From Cyanophora paradoxa (taxonomy: Eukaryota > Glaucocystophyceae > Cyanophorales > Cyanophoraceae): a DNA stretch of 64,000 nt. Positions 22,877 through 35,815 of this stretch are shown here, in pieces. The stretch lies in NCBI GenBank assembly GCA_004431415.1, contig QPMI01000116.1, positions 124,001-188,000 of the forward strand. The letters run 5' to 3'. The notes under the pieces are model-generated. The model did no database searches and had not been told where the DNA came from. It saw only the letters and a program-made list of their open reading frames with translations. The number at the start of each line of letters is the position of its first letter. The first letter of the stretch is position 1. Position numbers and translations under genes: made by a program.

Positions 22877-25578
22877 ATGGATATGAACGGCCGGAGATCC
22901 TCGATCGCGATGGCGGCGCACGGCGCTGCCGGCGCCGGGGCCCCCGGAAGCCGGAGGGATTCCAACTGCAGTGACTTGCCGCGACAGCTGCACAGGAACG
23001 GCTCGCACACCCCGGCCGGCTCGGCGGCGCCGACCGTGTCCGCGCCGGGCTCGCGGATGCACCTGCGGGCGGGGGGGAGGAGCAACAGCCTTCTAGCGGG
23101 CGGTGCCGCGGCCATGGCCGGCGGCCCGTTGCCTCAGATCCCGTCTGTCATCAGCCTTCCCGTCGGGGCCCAAAAGAAGGCCCTTCAACACTACCTGGAC
23201 TACGGTTAGCTTTGATTTAGCTCCGGACCCGGCCGCGGGATCCGGGCACCTGCGTAGATTCCATTAAGCGAATATTCGCTGCCGCAGTACGCGGCACTAG
23301 TACTGCTCTGATCGCGAGCACTTTCCGCGCGTTCGCAGATCCCGAAATGGCAAGGAGAGAGGAGGCCGCGGCGCACTCCCCGCTGATGCAGCTGTTCAAC
23401 AAGATAGAAAAGGTAATCTAAGTCTTGCCCATTGATCGAACCCTCCGGCGCGCTTTTTCATATTCGAATATTAATTCCTCTCAGATCGCGTTCTCAGTCC
23501 TTTTCTACCTCACGGACCGTGTGTATACCCCCCCCCCCGGCTCCCCTCTTTGGATGACCCCTCTTTCTGTGCATGTACCCAGGCACGGGCAAATCCCCGG
23601 GGTTCTGGACCCGCATATTCATTCCCTACGTCTTCCTATTCTATGATTGTGCGCCCCCCCCCCCCTCGTCCCCTTACAGCCGTACCCCCCTCATGCCTTT
23701 CGCCGCAGTCACACAGCTGATGACACTCTCGTATGCAATTGTGTACCCCCCTTGCCTTCACTTGCCTAACGCGCAAGCAGGATGCCGCTTCGCTTTCCGG
23801 AGTCTGCAGGCGCGTGGCTCAGCTACCCGGGTACAGCCGAGAGCGTTGTGCGCATGTACACCCCTCCACCCCCCTCGCCGCCCTTCCCAACGCCCGTATA
23901 CGTACCCCAGCTCGGGTCCGTCCAGTCCCCTTGGTTCGCAAGCATCTTCCGAAGTTCGGGTAGGTCGACTTTCTGGGCTTTAGATTTTAGCTAAGCTTCT
24001 CACATGCTTTAATTTTAAGCTCACGTGACTTTCAATTCCGCAGCTATCTTCTGGGTGGCCGCTATCTTTATCATATTCACGTACTGCCTCACGGGATACG
24101 GTACCCCTCTCCATCTCACCCAAGGCCTCACCATTTCGCTATATTTTCTTACCTTGGATCCGATCCGGATCGCAGTCTTCTACATGAGCGGTACCCCTCT
24201 TCAGCCCATGTCCAGAACGCAGCAGAACCCTCTAACTCTTCCCCCCAGTGTCGCAGTCTCTCCGGGTCTTCCCGCTGCGCCTTCTCCGCCTTATTTCGTC
24301 TTTCCTTGTGGACGCGTCTTTCATTCCGGCGACCCAGGTGCCCGCAGACAAAATCGAAGACTTCGGTCCCTCCTTCTTACTCCGAATTCGCACGCCGTAG
24401 CTTTTGGCACAGCCTTTGGCCTGCTACGTTGCGGACTTCTCGCCCGGACCGGGTGACGTCATTCGAAACTCGGTGAATCTCTGAACACAGCTTGAACGAA
24501 ACCGAGCATAATAAGGAAATTAAAAGGCTGACCGATATCGATTTCGCGCAGGTCCTTTCGAACATCAAGAACTGTCCCGCCTTCAAGGGGGGGAACCTCG
24601 CGTGGGGGTACCTCGCCGTTTCCATCGTCCTCCTCCTCACTTTCGTCGTGCGTGCACGTGTACCCCCCACGCGCACTCGCGATCGTGATCGCGATCGGAG
24701 ATGGGGTCATATGACAACGCGAGCCGCAGCCTTACGCGCTGGCGTTTCGCCTCATCTTCTACGACAGGTGGGCAGTCTCGAATTCCCAATTTCGAATTCG
24801 AACTCGCCAACGTCGCGATTTGATCTCGGCTCGGTTCTACTTACAGCTGCCCGGTGTCCTTCGCGCGCGACGCCCGCCCGCACGGCCGCTTCTCCTTCTT
24901 CTACGGTGCCCCTTCTCCTCCTCCTTCTTCTTCTTTAAATCTAGAGTAACAGCTGGCCATAGCACACCTGGCCCGGCCCGCCCCATGATACCGATGTCAA
25001 CGTTAACGTCAACGTTTTCGGCGCAGCGATTGTGCAGAGCACTATGATCTTCGTGTGCGTGCTTAAAACTCACCCGTTAGCGCGCCCTTATAGCTTGAGC
25101 ATGCGCATAGATCCGATAGCGCGATCAATATCGCGATCGGTTATAATTATAGCTATCGATAGCGCGCTCAATTGTTGATCTGAGAATCTAGATCTGCTTT
25201 TATAGAACTGACGGTAAGGTTCGTGCGCAGGAACCTATTCATAGGGGCCAGCGAGCGATCCTCGCAGGTGCGACGTCGACTAAGCTCACCTGATCATGAA
25301 CCAGGAGACTCGAGGCTCGAGGCTCGAAGCTCGCGTTTTCGAAATTGTCTCACCACGGGACTCGAACCGCAGGCCGTAAACTTCGCGCTGCTGGTCATGG
25401 TCTGCATCTTCATCCAGGTGGCCGTACCCTTCTACGGGACATTCGAGACCTGCCTCCGCTCCGGCCTATTTTTAGCCGCCGCCGCCTTCCCGATGACGAG
25501 CCGCCTCATCTACCTCGCCCCGGAAGGTTCGAATTCGATCCGATTCCGGACCCTGGCCCGGGCTAGACTCCCATCTCC

Positions 25579-25610
<32 letters not shown>

Positions 25611-28600
25611 GTAATAACTTCGTTCGCAGGCGACGAGGGCGCGCTCTTCTACTACGCATCGATCTCCCTAGCCCTCATTGTTCCGTTCTTCTTCCTCGGC
25701 GCGACCTTGGCATGTGCGTTAACGCCCTTAAGCTCCAGAAGGCACCAGATTTACATCCAAGCTTCGCAAACATTAAATGTTGACGGATCCGGATGCTTAT
25801 GCGCAGTCGTCCGGCTTTGGGTGCTCGCTGGCGCGCGGCGGTCGCCGGCGACCGGTACCGCCGCGCGGTACGCGGCCGCCGCGGCGCCGCGGCCCATCGC
25901 GGGCCCCAGCGCCAGTGCCAGCGGCACCGGCAGCGCCAATTGCAACCGCCCCGTCGTCATCCCCGTCTGCGATCGAGATCGCGAAAACGACGCAGGCAGC
26001 ACCGGCCACATTGGGGACGGCTCCGAGGGCACGCCCTCCCCCCAGGACAGGCCCGGGGCCGGGGACTCCGTGCACGGCCTTGCGCAGCTGCAGCCCGAGA
26101 TCGGCGGAGGCCCCGTCGCCCGGTTCGGGTCCTGGCCGTGGCTTGGCCAGTGGGTTGTGGCCGGCCTGGACGCCTGCGGCCTCCTCTTCTTCGTCGAGTG
26201 CCAAGTGCGGCGCTTTATTTTATGCGATTCGCCCTCTCTTCGAATTCGAATTCAAGCTGGAAGGCTCATCCTAGCTTCTTGAATCTCCTTGCAGTACGAA
26301 ATTCGTGCCCGAATGGCCCTCCGGAGGCACTGCGATGTCGCCGCGGCGGACGCCATATACCGGTGATCCTGATTTCTGGACGTTCTCACCTTTAAGCCTT
26401 TTCTGCGTCCATCTTCTTAGCTTCCGACTCCGCCGCAGCGACGCGATGCTGGCGCTCCCGCACTCGGTCTACGTCCGCATCCACTACGCGCTCTTCATCC
26501 GCCGTGCGCTTCTTAGCTAAAGCCTAATTATAAACGTCAATAGCTTCCGCCGTGCTTCTTAGCTTCTTAAGCTTCTCAACCACATATCTTCCTACCCTGT
26601 CACGTCTCCTTCGAATTTGAATTCACCATGGCCGTCCGCCGCAGACTACAAGGGCGACACGGCGGCGGCGGCGCAGCGGATGCGCTCGGCGGCCTCGGCA
26701 GGGCGCGTCTCCTTCGACATGCGGTACCTCGTGTTCGAGAAGCAGCGCCTCTGGGACCAGGTGGGCCCGTACGCGTCTCTTTAAGATTAATTCAAAGATT
26801 CATTTAAGCTTCGATTGTTATTCAAGCTTAAGATTCGTTTGAGCATCGGCTCTTATATAAACCTTGTCCTCGAGAAGCAGCGCCTCTGTGACCAGGTGGG
26901 GCCTGCATAGCTGCATAGCATTTCGTAATATATCTGCCCGGACGGCTCTCGATTTCTCTGCAGCTGCAGCTGCGGACGGCTCTATATTTCATTATAATTA
27001 TTGATCTGCCCGCTTTCAGTTTTAAGTGGCGCTCATTTATTTTTCCCTGCAGATCGCGCACGGACAGAACTTGGGGCACACACTCAACTCGATCTCTATG
27101 CTGGAGTTCGAGCAGGTAAAGTTACTGTTTGTTTCGATTTCACTAATCTCAGGGATCCGGACGTCTCTTAACAAACTCGTTTCGCAGGTGTACGGCACCG
27201 CCAAGGCAAAGCACGCAGAGGTACTGCGGCTCATCCAGCGCTTCTGGGCCGGCGTGGCCCGAAAGCAGAACGGTCCGCCCGCGCGCGCAGCTCGCGCCCG
27301 CCTGTTCGATTGTAAGCGCGCGCCTGAATTGAAACTCAGGGAAATACCTCGTGGGCGCGTCCCACTACGTCTCTCGGGTCCGCATCGCGATCTCCTCCCA
27401 TCCGGACCCGTGCTCTGTGTGAGCTCAATCATATTGATCGCTTCTGCAGATTTCGGACACGGCGCGCGCGGCGGCCAACTCGTACGAGGCGCTCCTCCGG
27501 AAGTACAAGAGCTCCAAGATGCTGCTCCGAACGTACGGCGACTTCGTCGCGTCGGTCCGTCTGCTCTGTTCGAGTTCGATCGATCCCGAAACGTTCGTTC
27601 GATCCCGAAACGCTTGAGAAGGTCCTGAACGATCCGGAGCGGGCCCACATGTTCTACCTGCGCGCGGTATGTACATGTGTAATTATAATCGAACTACTAG
27701 AAATCGAAGCCGAATGCATATAACAACTATATCTCCAAGCCGAATCTGAGACGCGTATGCACGCGCGCAGGACGAGATCGAGGAGCAGGAGGCGGCTCGG
27801 CTGGGCGGCGGCGCGACGGACGAGGGGCGGACGGAGGGGACCGGGGACGGGACGAGCGACGGGCCGGACGGGAGCAGCCACGGCGGGAGCAGCTCGCAGG
27901 TCCGTTCAAATTCGTTCGTTCGATCGATCCCGAAATCGGCGTTCGATCCCGAAACGTTAACAGGTCAAGGACCACGTGGCGGCCAAGAAGAAGAAGAACC
28001 GCAACGACGGCTTCCTGAACAACGAGGGGCAGCTCAAGGCCGTCCGCCGCCTCCACACCGGGTCCGTCCGTTCGTTCTTCGTTCGATCCCGAAAAAGAGC
28101 GTTCGAGCCCGGAATCGGTGTTCGATCCCGAAACCGAGCGTTCGATCCCGAAGACGACTCGGCTCTTTTATCTCTCTCTGATCAAGAGCTCGTGCACCCC
28201 GGCCGCGTCTGTCTAGATCTCTCTCTTATATTAGCACCGCGTCTGTCTGTTAGCTCGTCTGTCTGTTAGCTCGTGCACCCCGGCCGCGGCCGTTAGCGGC
28301 CTCCTTCGAACTCTCTGTCTAGATCTCTCTCTAATAGTTGGAGCCGCGCGCGCGCTCGCAATCGCAGCGCGGCGACCGGCCTGAGCATCCTGTGCTTGGA
28401 GGTCGTCTCCTTCTACCTCATCAGCCGGCTCCTCCTCGACAAGATCTCCGAAGGTGATCATGAATATTTAATGTGATATCGATAAATATTCGACAATTTA
28501 AACCCGCGCGCCGCGCCGGGCCTGCGGCTCGAGTTGAATGAGCGACGGCGCCGTGCAAATTAAATGCCATCTTGCAATTAAAGCTTACTGATCGCGGACG

Positions 28601-31600
28601 ATTTCCGGCAGGCATCGCGCGGATCACGGACATCGCGTCGCACGCGCGCTCCGTCTCTTCCATCACGGGTGCGGCCGCCCCGCGCGGGCTGGCCAGCCGG
28701 GCAGGCTGAGCGGGCTGGGCTTGCTCGCCGGTCTTCGTGACTCTACCTCTCGTTCCAGACCACGCCCGGACTCTCCAGCTCTCCGCGTCGCTCAACTACA
28801 CGAGCGTGTACCAGCAGGAGGTCCGGTCGATCGACCGCGACCCCGCCCCGCTTTAACTTCAGCTTAAGCTTCAACTCCGGCGCCCTTTAATTTGGCTTCG
28901 AATTCTCATCGTCCTTTGAATTTACTTCGAATTCCGCCAGGTATCCCTTCTGCAGCAGCTCGGCAACGAGTTCCGCGAGGCCCACCGGGGCCTCTACTTT
29001 GGGAAGTGCGCAAAGTAAACTTCAAAGCTCAGCTATTGTGAATATAAGCCGAGCTTTCGCTTATAGCTTGGCTGAGCTTATGTATAAGCTCAAATCCGGG
29101 CGCGCGCGGCGCCGTCTTGCTATCTATATATAGATCGGCCGCGGCCGCGTTTGTCCGTTCTCTGATCATGAGGGACCGTGTCGGCAGACCCGGCGTGCCT
29201 GCGTCGTCCGCGCAACCCATTGTGGTGCCCTCGATGCGAACCCGCGCCGATCGCAGCAGCCCTTTCGCGTTACGTTCTCATGCTGCATTCGCAGGACCTG
29301 TGGAATTCTCCCAACATCGATTATCAAGTTTACCTGCCCGCGGTCAACAACGGCGAGCCGACCTACGTGCGGCAGAAGGTGCGCGCGTTTCTTTTTTTTT
29401 CATATTAACGACAATCGCAATTTAAGACAATCGCGTTCGGATGTTTTCAGGCCGGACTGTGGGACCTCGGGTCGCTCTTCTACTCCCGGGCGATGGAGTT
29501 TCGGGAGGCGCCCCTGGCCGAGCAGGCGGCCGCCGCCACGAACCGCGCCTTCCGCTTCCTACAGGCGAGTAAACGTACAAGTACACGCGCTATAGCTAGT
29601 TCTTCGCACCTTCTGAATGGATATCGATGTTGCCATCGATATCGGAATGCGCGGCGCATGCTTAGAGGACGCGTCGGCGTTTCCTCGCACGCGTCGGACG
29701 TGGGCGCCCGGCAGCTCACGATCACCTTCAATTTGCTTCACACAGGACGTGGGCGCTCGGCAGCTCACGGAGGTCATTCTGCAGGCCGCGTTCCTCTACG
29801 AGAGCGAGGTCTGTCTAGATGTATTATTATTATAAGTATAGATGGCGAGGTATGTCTAGATATCGATGTATCTAGATTAATGGCTCATTATCAATGACGA
29901 GGGCTGTCTATAAATGTCTGTAGATCTATAAAACGCAGACGGCTTCGAATTCGCATTTTTAACTGAGCCTCATGCCAGATTATCGCCGACCGCGACCTGA
30001 CGTTCGTCCTCCTGAGCCTCATGGTCCTGGTCGGGCTCACCACCATGTTCTCGACGATTCTCTGCGTGGTGCGCGCTCGAGCTCGCGACGTCGACAGCGC
30101 CGCGGCGCTCAAATTAAACAAGCGGTCGCGAGAATTTGAAGCTCGCGATTGAGGGCTCTACGCCGAACAGATCCAGCCGTCGATTCGGCGGGTGCAGAAG
30201 ACGAAGAGTGGCATTTCCGACATCCTGAACGTCATTCCGCGGCGAGGTCAGGCTTCTCTCGATCGAGTTCGTTTCGAGATTGCAATTGCGCCCCACCTGA
30301 CCGATCGGCGGCGTGCGCGCACAGCCCTGCGGAAAATCGCGCGCTACTACGCGAAGATGCGGCCTCCGGATGCGGAAGATAGCGATCAGGTTCGAATTTC
30401 CGTTGAAATTGCGAGCAGCAGCAGCCGTTTGAATTTTCGTTGAAATTTGCTTCGTTCGCAGGAGCTTGGCAAGGACGACGCGCTGCAGTTGGAGGACGAC
30501 GACGAGGACGAGACCGGGACCACAAACGGCACTGTCGCAACCGGGCCGGACGGGCTGGCGGGCGGCTCCGAGCGCGCGAGCACGGCGGCTCCGCTCCCCA
30601 GCTCCAGGCGGACGGCTTCGATCCGCCGGATGCACATGCACACTCGGCGCGAGACAAAGAAGGCGCGCCGGCGCCGCCGCCCTTCCCTTCCCTCCTTTAA
30701 TACGCGTTGTATTAACGGATCGCATCCCGCCGTATACGTTTAGGTTCCTGTGGAGGATGCTCTACATGCGGAGGGTCCGGATGCGGCCGCCGGCGTTGCC
30801 AGTGTGATCTTTAATGCCAGTGGTGTGGGCGGCCGCGGGATGCGCTCACTCTCGAGCGGGGCTCTACTCGGGCCGGCAGCCTCCAGCGTCAACCCAACGT
30901 ACCCTCTGATTTCGGACTCTGTCTTCCCTCAGTCCGCGGCTGCCGATGGCGTCGGCGGCGGTACCTGGTGGCAATCTCAGCCAATGGCCACGTCGACGCC
31001 GGTGGAATCTCGGGCGGGCTCTGTCGACGTCTCTGTGCCCGCCCTCGATCTGAGCATCTCGCGCGCACAAAGTCAAAAGGCACGGTTCATAATATATAGT
31101 TAATAACCACCTTCTTCATAATATAATAACTAAGCTATTATGGCGAACGCAGACTGGGGCGACGTACTTCACGCTGACGACGGCCCGCGACCTCGAGCTC
31201 CTCAACGCGCGCAACGCGGCGGAGGAGAAGGAGAAGGCGCAGCAGACGCGGCGCTCGTCGAGATCCGCGGCGCGGAGCGCCGATCTCGGCGGCCATGGCG
31301 AAATTCCCGAAATTCCCGAGGTCGTCGCCCGGTGGGACGCCGTCCATGGCCACCCGTGGCCCGACTCGCACGATCCCGACGTCGACCACGATATCGATCG
31401 CGGTCGGGATCGCGACCAGTCGAAGGAGATCGACAACGGGACCGGCACGAACAGCACCGATAGCACGGCGCTCGCTCTGCCGCCGGCGCCGTCGACGGCG
31501 ACGACGTCATCGCCGCCGGAAGCCACTGCACACGTACCCACGATCGAGGCGCTGGCGCCGCCGGTACCGGTACCGGTGCCGCTGCCGCGGTCGAACTCGA

Positions 31601-34600
31601 ACCGCTCCGCCCCGCTGCAGTCGATTCTCAGGCGGCGCCTCCCGCCAACTCTGCACCTGCCGAACGGCATGCGGAGCGACAGCGATGCGGAGGTCCAATT
31701 GCAACCGGCCCCTGCGTCCGGGTCCGGGGCCCTGCCCAGGACCGCGTCCAGAGCCTCCAGAGTCATCTTCCCCAATTCGAAGCCGGCGGGCTCCAGGTCA
31801 GACCCATATGCATCCTCCTCTTCTCCATTCGAAATCGCGGCTCGCTTCGCGTTGCCCGTGTTTTGTGTAATCTAATTTCCATCTTTATCAGCAAAAGCGA
31901 AGCGGTCCAGGACGACGAGATGGACACGCAACGCGAGGACGACGGCGACGAGTCGCACCAGCGGGTGCGCCACCGCCGCGCGATATAATATAAACAAATA
32001 CGGATCCGCGCGATATCATATAAACAAATACGGATCTGCGCGATATAAACAAGTCCGGGCCCGATTTGATCCGCAACTCGTGCAGCTGGCTCGCAAGGCG
32101 GGCCTCATCTTCCGCCGCATGATCGCCCGATACATGCTCGCCTTCGGTCCGCAATCTCTTGTTCCACCCCGCCCTCGTTCCTTAAGCGCTCTATAATGGT
32201 CTTTGAATTGTTTAATCAAATGCTCGGGGGTAAAATTTGGTCCGCACGCTCTAAATTCAACCCGCCCTCGTTCCTTAAGCGTTTTCCTGTTTATTTAACT
32301 TAAGATCCGCGGTTTTTAATGCACGGGGGCCGCCAGGCGTCCTCGGGGTCATCGGCTTCACGGGCTACGTCGTCTCGTGCGCCCTCGTATCCAGAACCTC
32401 CCAGGTCCGCCGGCCCGCCCCTATAGCTAGCTAATCGCCATTTAACACTCTAATTTATAAGATCTAGATGGCATATGCATCTTTTGTGTCGTTATATGAC
32501 CTGGGAGAGCCGTTATTTCATGTCGTTGTGGCCCGGATGCGCGCACCCCATAGCGAAGCACCGGTCCCGGGCCATAAGCTTAAGCGTACGTATACGTACG
32601 CGTGCAGGCGGGCGCCGTCATCCGCAACGCGGGGTCCCGGCGGTACTACGCGCGCGACATCGCTCACATTGGGCGCGAGGTGCGCATTGTGAACCTCAAT
32701 TCCTTCTAAGCGATCGAATGCAATTGCAAACCTCTCGAGTGAAATTCGTTTCGAACGTTAACTGACCACGATGCGTCTCGCGCGCGCTGCCAGATGTTCA
32801 TCGACGACGGCATCGTCGGTAGGCCCGGCTTCAAGCTTTAAAAAAAATTCGTCGCTTCGATTTGGCGGCGAACGCGAGTGAGTGACCGGGCGCTCGCGCC
32901 CGCCCGCAGGGTTCTCGAAGGCGGAGGCCGTTCGGCGGGTCGTGGACCGCGTCGAAGTGCGCCCCGGCCCGCTGGCCATGGCCATGGCTACCGTCCCAGT
33001 GGCGCCGGCGAAGGATGTTTATCGAACGCTGATTACAAAGAAGTCGGGATATATATGGCGCCGACAAACTAAAGAACTCGGGAATATAATAACATCAAAC
33101 GCTGACCTTGCAATTGTGATTTATCGCCGACGAAGGATGTTTATCGGACGCTGATACAAATTAAAGAACTATTTAAAGCGCTCGGGATGTTCACGAAACG
33201 CTAGCGCTGACCTCGCGATTGTGATTTCCGCAGAAACTGCGCGAGACGCACAGCCAGCTCAAGTACGGGACCGCGTACACCACGTGCGCTCTGCCCTAAA
33301 ATATATAACAAACCGCCACGCCTAATATATATAACACGCCTAATATATATAACAAACCGCCCCCTAATTATAATCCGCCCCCTGTCGCCCACCTCTTTAA
33401 TTAACCGCGTACACCACGTGCGCCCTGCCCCGCTCCCGCCCCGACCCGGACCAGGCTGGCCTCGGCTAGGCCCCCGATCTCTTGCTCTCGCCCACTCCGA
33501 ATATAAGCTGTTAACATAAGCTATAAGCTGTTCTAGCGGCCGTCTAGGCCCCCGTCCCTGCTCTACCCCTGCCGCCACGTCTGATATGATATAACGTTAC
33601 ACGCTCGGGCCGCGTGATCCGCACCCTGTGATTTACGAGCGCTCCCTCTTCTTCTCCGCAGGCGGGACGAGCAGGTGGAGCTCCTCTACGGCTCGGCGTG
33701 CCTGCGGGCGGACGGGGACTGCTCGCGGGCGACCCTCGGGTACCTCGCTTCCATGGTCTCCCACGGCCTCGGTGCGCGCGCCACGTATACGTATATACAC
33801 AGATACAGTAAAATTTTCCTTTCTTGGCTGCGCGAATTTATATTATATATCAGTGGAAGTAGACGTAGTGCAAGTTGCGGATAATGCAAGCGCGAACCTC
33901 GTTCGCTCTACAACATCTACAGATCTTAAGCGAGAATCTCAGCTGCAGTGCAGAAGCTTAAGCCGTCTCCCTTCGCCGTCGCGATCGGCGTCCTTGAAGT
34001 TTCCTTAAGCTTGCTTTACCGCGCGAATTTATAATGGAAGCTTGAGTAGAAGTAGACGTAGCATAATATACGTAGCAATATCTTAAGCGAGAGCTTCGAA
34101 TTCGTTCGCGCCAGCCTCGTCGATCCACGTTTCATTTTGCTTTTCTGACGCTAACGCACGCGGCCGTGGCACGGACGCAGACTTCTGCTTAAGCAGAACT
34201 CGAATCTGTAATAGAATTCGAAGCTTAATTATAAGTAGAAAGCCTTCGGATCTGTAATAGAATTCGCCGGCCGGGCTGGGGCGAAGCCTGCGGCTCCCTT
34301 TTAGAGTCGTTAAAGCCGGCTAAGCTAAAACGCATCGATTTCCACGTTTACTTTACTATGGGTTTTCTAACGTTAATGCGCCGTGGACGGACGCAGATTT
34401 CTGCATCGAGCAGTTCGTCGGGTTCACGCAGCAGGCGCTGAAGGAGAACAACGCCTTCACGAAAGAGTCCGCCCTCTGATCCGTCTTCGCCTTCTTTAAA
34501 TTTCTCCGCCTGATCCGCTTTTAATTTCGCAGCGGGTCAATCGACGCGCGGGCCCCCTTCTTCTCGGACGCCGCGCCCCACCCGATCGCCCCCGGCAAGC

Positions 34601-35815
34601 TCGCGCCCGGCCCCTGCTGCGCCTCCGCCTCATCGGTTCAGGTGCGCTAGAGCTGGTTCCGATTGCAATCGCCATCTTTGGCGGGGCAGCTTCGGCCTGC
34701 TCTGTTTGATATATAATTATAATGATATCGATGCGTGTCTGCAGCCCGACAGCGGGGCCATGCGGGCGCTGTACGATCTGCAGGGCGACTACCTGGGTGC
34801 GCGCGCTCGCATTGTTGGTCTTGATTTGGCCGCTTATAAGTTCTGAACTTGGCCTCTTATATATAATTAGATGCGGGGCTCTCGACGAGCCAGCGGCTGT
34901 ACCTCGCGGCCGCCAGCGACGACATCGCGGTCGGCCTCCGCTTCGCGGCCGCCGTCTTCGGCATCCAGCTCGCGGCCCTCCTGGCCGCCTACTTCCTCGT
35001 CTTCCGCCCCATGTGCGCGCGGTCTATATATATATAGCTACGTATACCTCAGGCCTTATAATATAATCACCTCCGTTAAATTTAATGCCTTCGCAATTCG
35101 AATTCCTCCCGCAGCATCCAGCAGCTTCGCGAGGAGTGCGGCCGCAGCGACGAGCTCCTTCACATGCTCCCCAAAGAGGTCCTGGGCTTTCGTTTAATGA
35201 TAATCGCCTAGAGATCATGAAGCGCTCGACATCGACATTGTGTATAATTTTATAGCTATTGCATGACGCGCTCACGTGTTCTGGATCTGACGTGACTGTT
35301 GTTTCCATGGCCAGATGCTTCCACTAATGAAGGAGCTCCAGCGCTTCATCCGCTCGGCGAACGCGCGCTCGAACGACCAGGGGCCCGGTCTGCTCCGCGA
35401 GGCGTGGGAGAGGTGAGTGGGACCCTCCGATATCGATTTAAATTTGGGAACTCGATGGAAGTTCGTGCGGTCCCTGACGCCCGCGCCATATAGAAAGTTC
35501 TAACTAATAACGCCCTGTTCGTATTAGATATCCATTCGATAATATAGAAAGTTCTAATATAGAAAGCAGCGTATCTATGTAGCTAACATGTATCATAGTA
35601 TGTTATAAGGGGGGGTCTCTCCTAGTGTCGGAGCCCGCTCGGTCGGTCCCTGACGCGTACGCCTGCGCCCGCGCCCCCGCAGCACGCTCGACATCTTCGC
35701 CGTGCTCTGCAGCTTCGGCCGCCGAGGCCGCGTTGCGTACGCCCCCGTAAGCCCAGCGCAGGGCGACAGACCGCAATCCAGCGTATACGTAGATGTAGCG
35801 GATGCCAAGGTGTAG
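22877..35815 (+). CDS. TmcB-like polytopic membrane protein (more than 40 exons)
   Basis: A large multi-pass protein of the 'tiny macrocysts' TmcB/TmcC family found in many protists. It starts at ATG 22877 (MDMNGRRSSIAMAAHG), exon 1 ending at 23204, and ends at TAG 35813-35815 after STLDIFAVLCSFGRRG. The N-terminal half has about ten hydrophobic exons (IAFSVLFYLTD; FWTRIFIPYVFLFYD; IFWVAAIFIIFTYCLTGY; WGYLAVSIVLLLTFV; FALLVMVCIFIQV; ALIVPFFFLGATLAC). The family's helical region follows (SVYVRIHYALFIR; DMRYLVFEKQRLWDQ; VYGTAKAKHAEVLRLIQRFW; ISDTARAAANSYEALLRKY; MLLRTYGDFV; VLNDPERAHMFYLRA; DEIEEQEAARLGGG). The C-terminal half has four more membrane helices (LSILCLEVVSFYLISRLLL; TFVLLSLMVLVGLTTMF; GVLGVIGFTGYVVSCALV; FAAAVFGIQLAALLAAYFLV) with extracellular-like and acidic loops. 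One intron is GC-AG (29565). Exon-level borders are partly approximate; the family call rests on the helical region. Confidence 0.78.
25580..25612 (+). repeat. (AAT)n microsatellite in TmcB-like intron
   Basis: About eleven AAT/ATA units with one G interruption, 15 bp before the intron's CAG acceptor. Confidence 0.95.
26728..26897 (+). repeat. Extra copy of exon end plus donor in TmcB-like intron
   Basis: Exon end TTCGAGAAGCAGCGCCTCTG..GACCAG|GTGGGCC (to 26760) is repeated at 26868-26902 as CTCGAGAAGCAGCGCCTCTG..GACCAG|GTGGGGCC, with about 3 differences in 35 bp. The second copy lies wholly within the following intron. Confidence 0.9.
27577..28155 (+). repeat. Dispersed intronic word GTTCGATCCCGAAA (about 8 copies)
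   Basis: Exact or one-mismatch copies occur in three successive TmcB-like introns: around 27580 and 27598, 27921 and 27941, then 28081, 28100, 28119 and 28141. They are absent from the exons between. The word resembles the RNA polymerase III B box (GTTCGANNCC). Confidence 0.8.
29690..29775 (+). repeat. Extra copy of an exon start upstream of its acceptor
   Basis: The exon beginning GACGTGGGCGCTCGGCAGCT at 29747 is preceded by a near-identical copy, GACGTGGGCGCCCGGCAGCT, at 29698 inside the intron. Confidence 0.88.
33262..33430 (+). repeat. Extra copy of exon end plus donor in TmcB-like intron
   Basis: ACCGCGTACACCAC|GTGCGC followed by (T)CTGCCC at about 33270-33297 recurs at about 33403-33430 with one change, inside the intron that ends near 33660. 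Confidence 0.85.
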
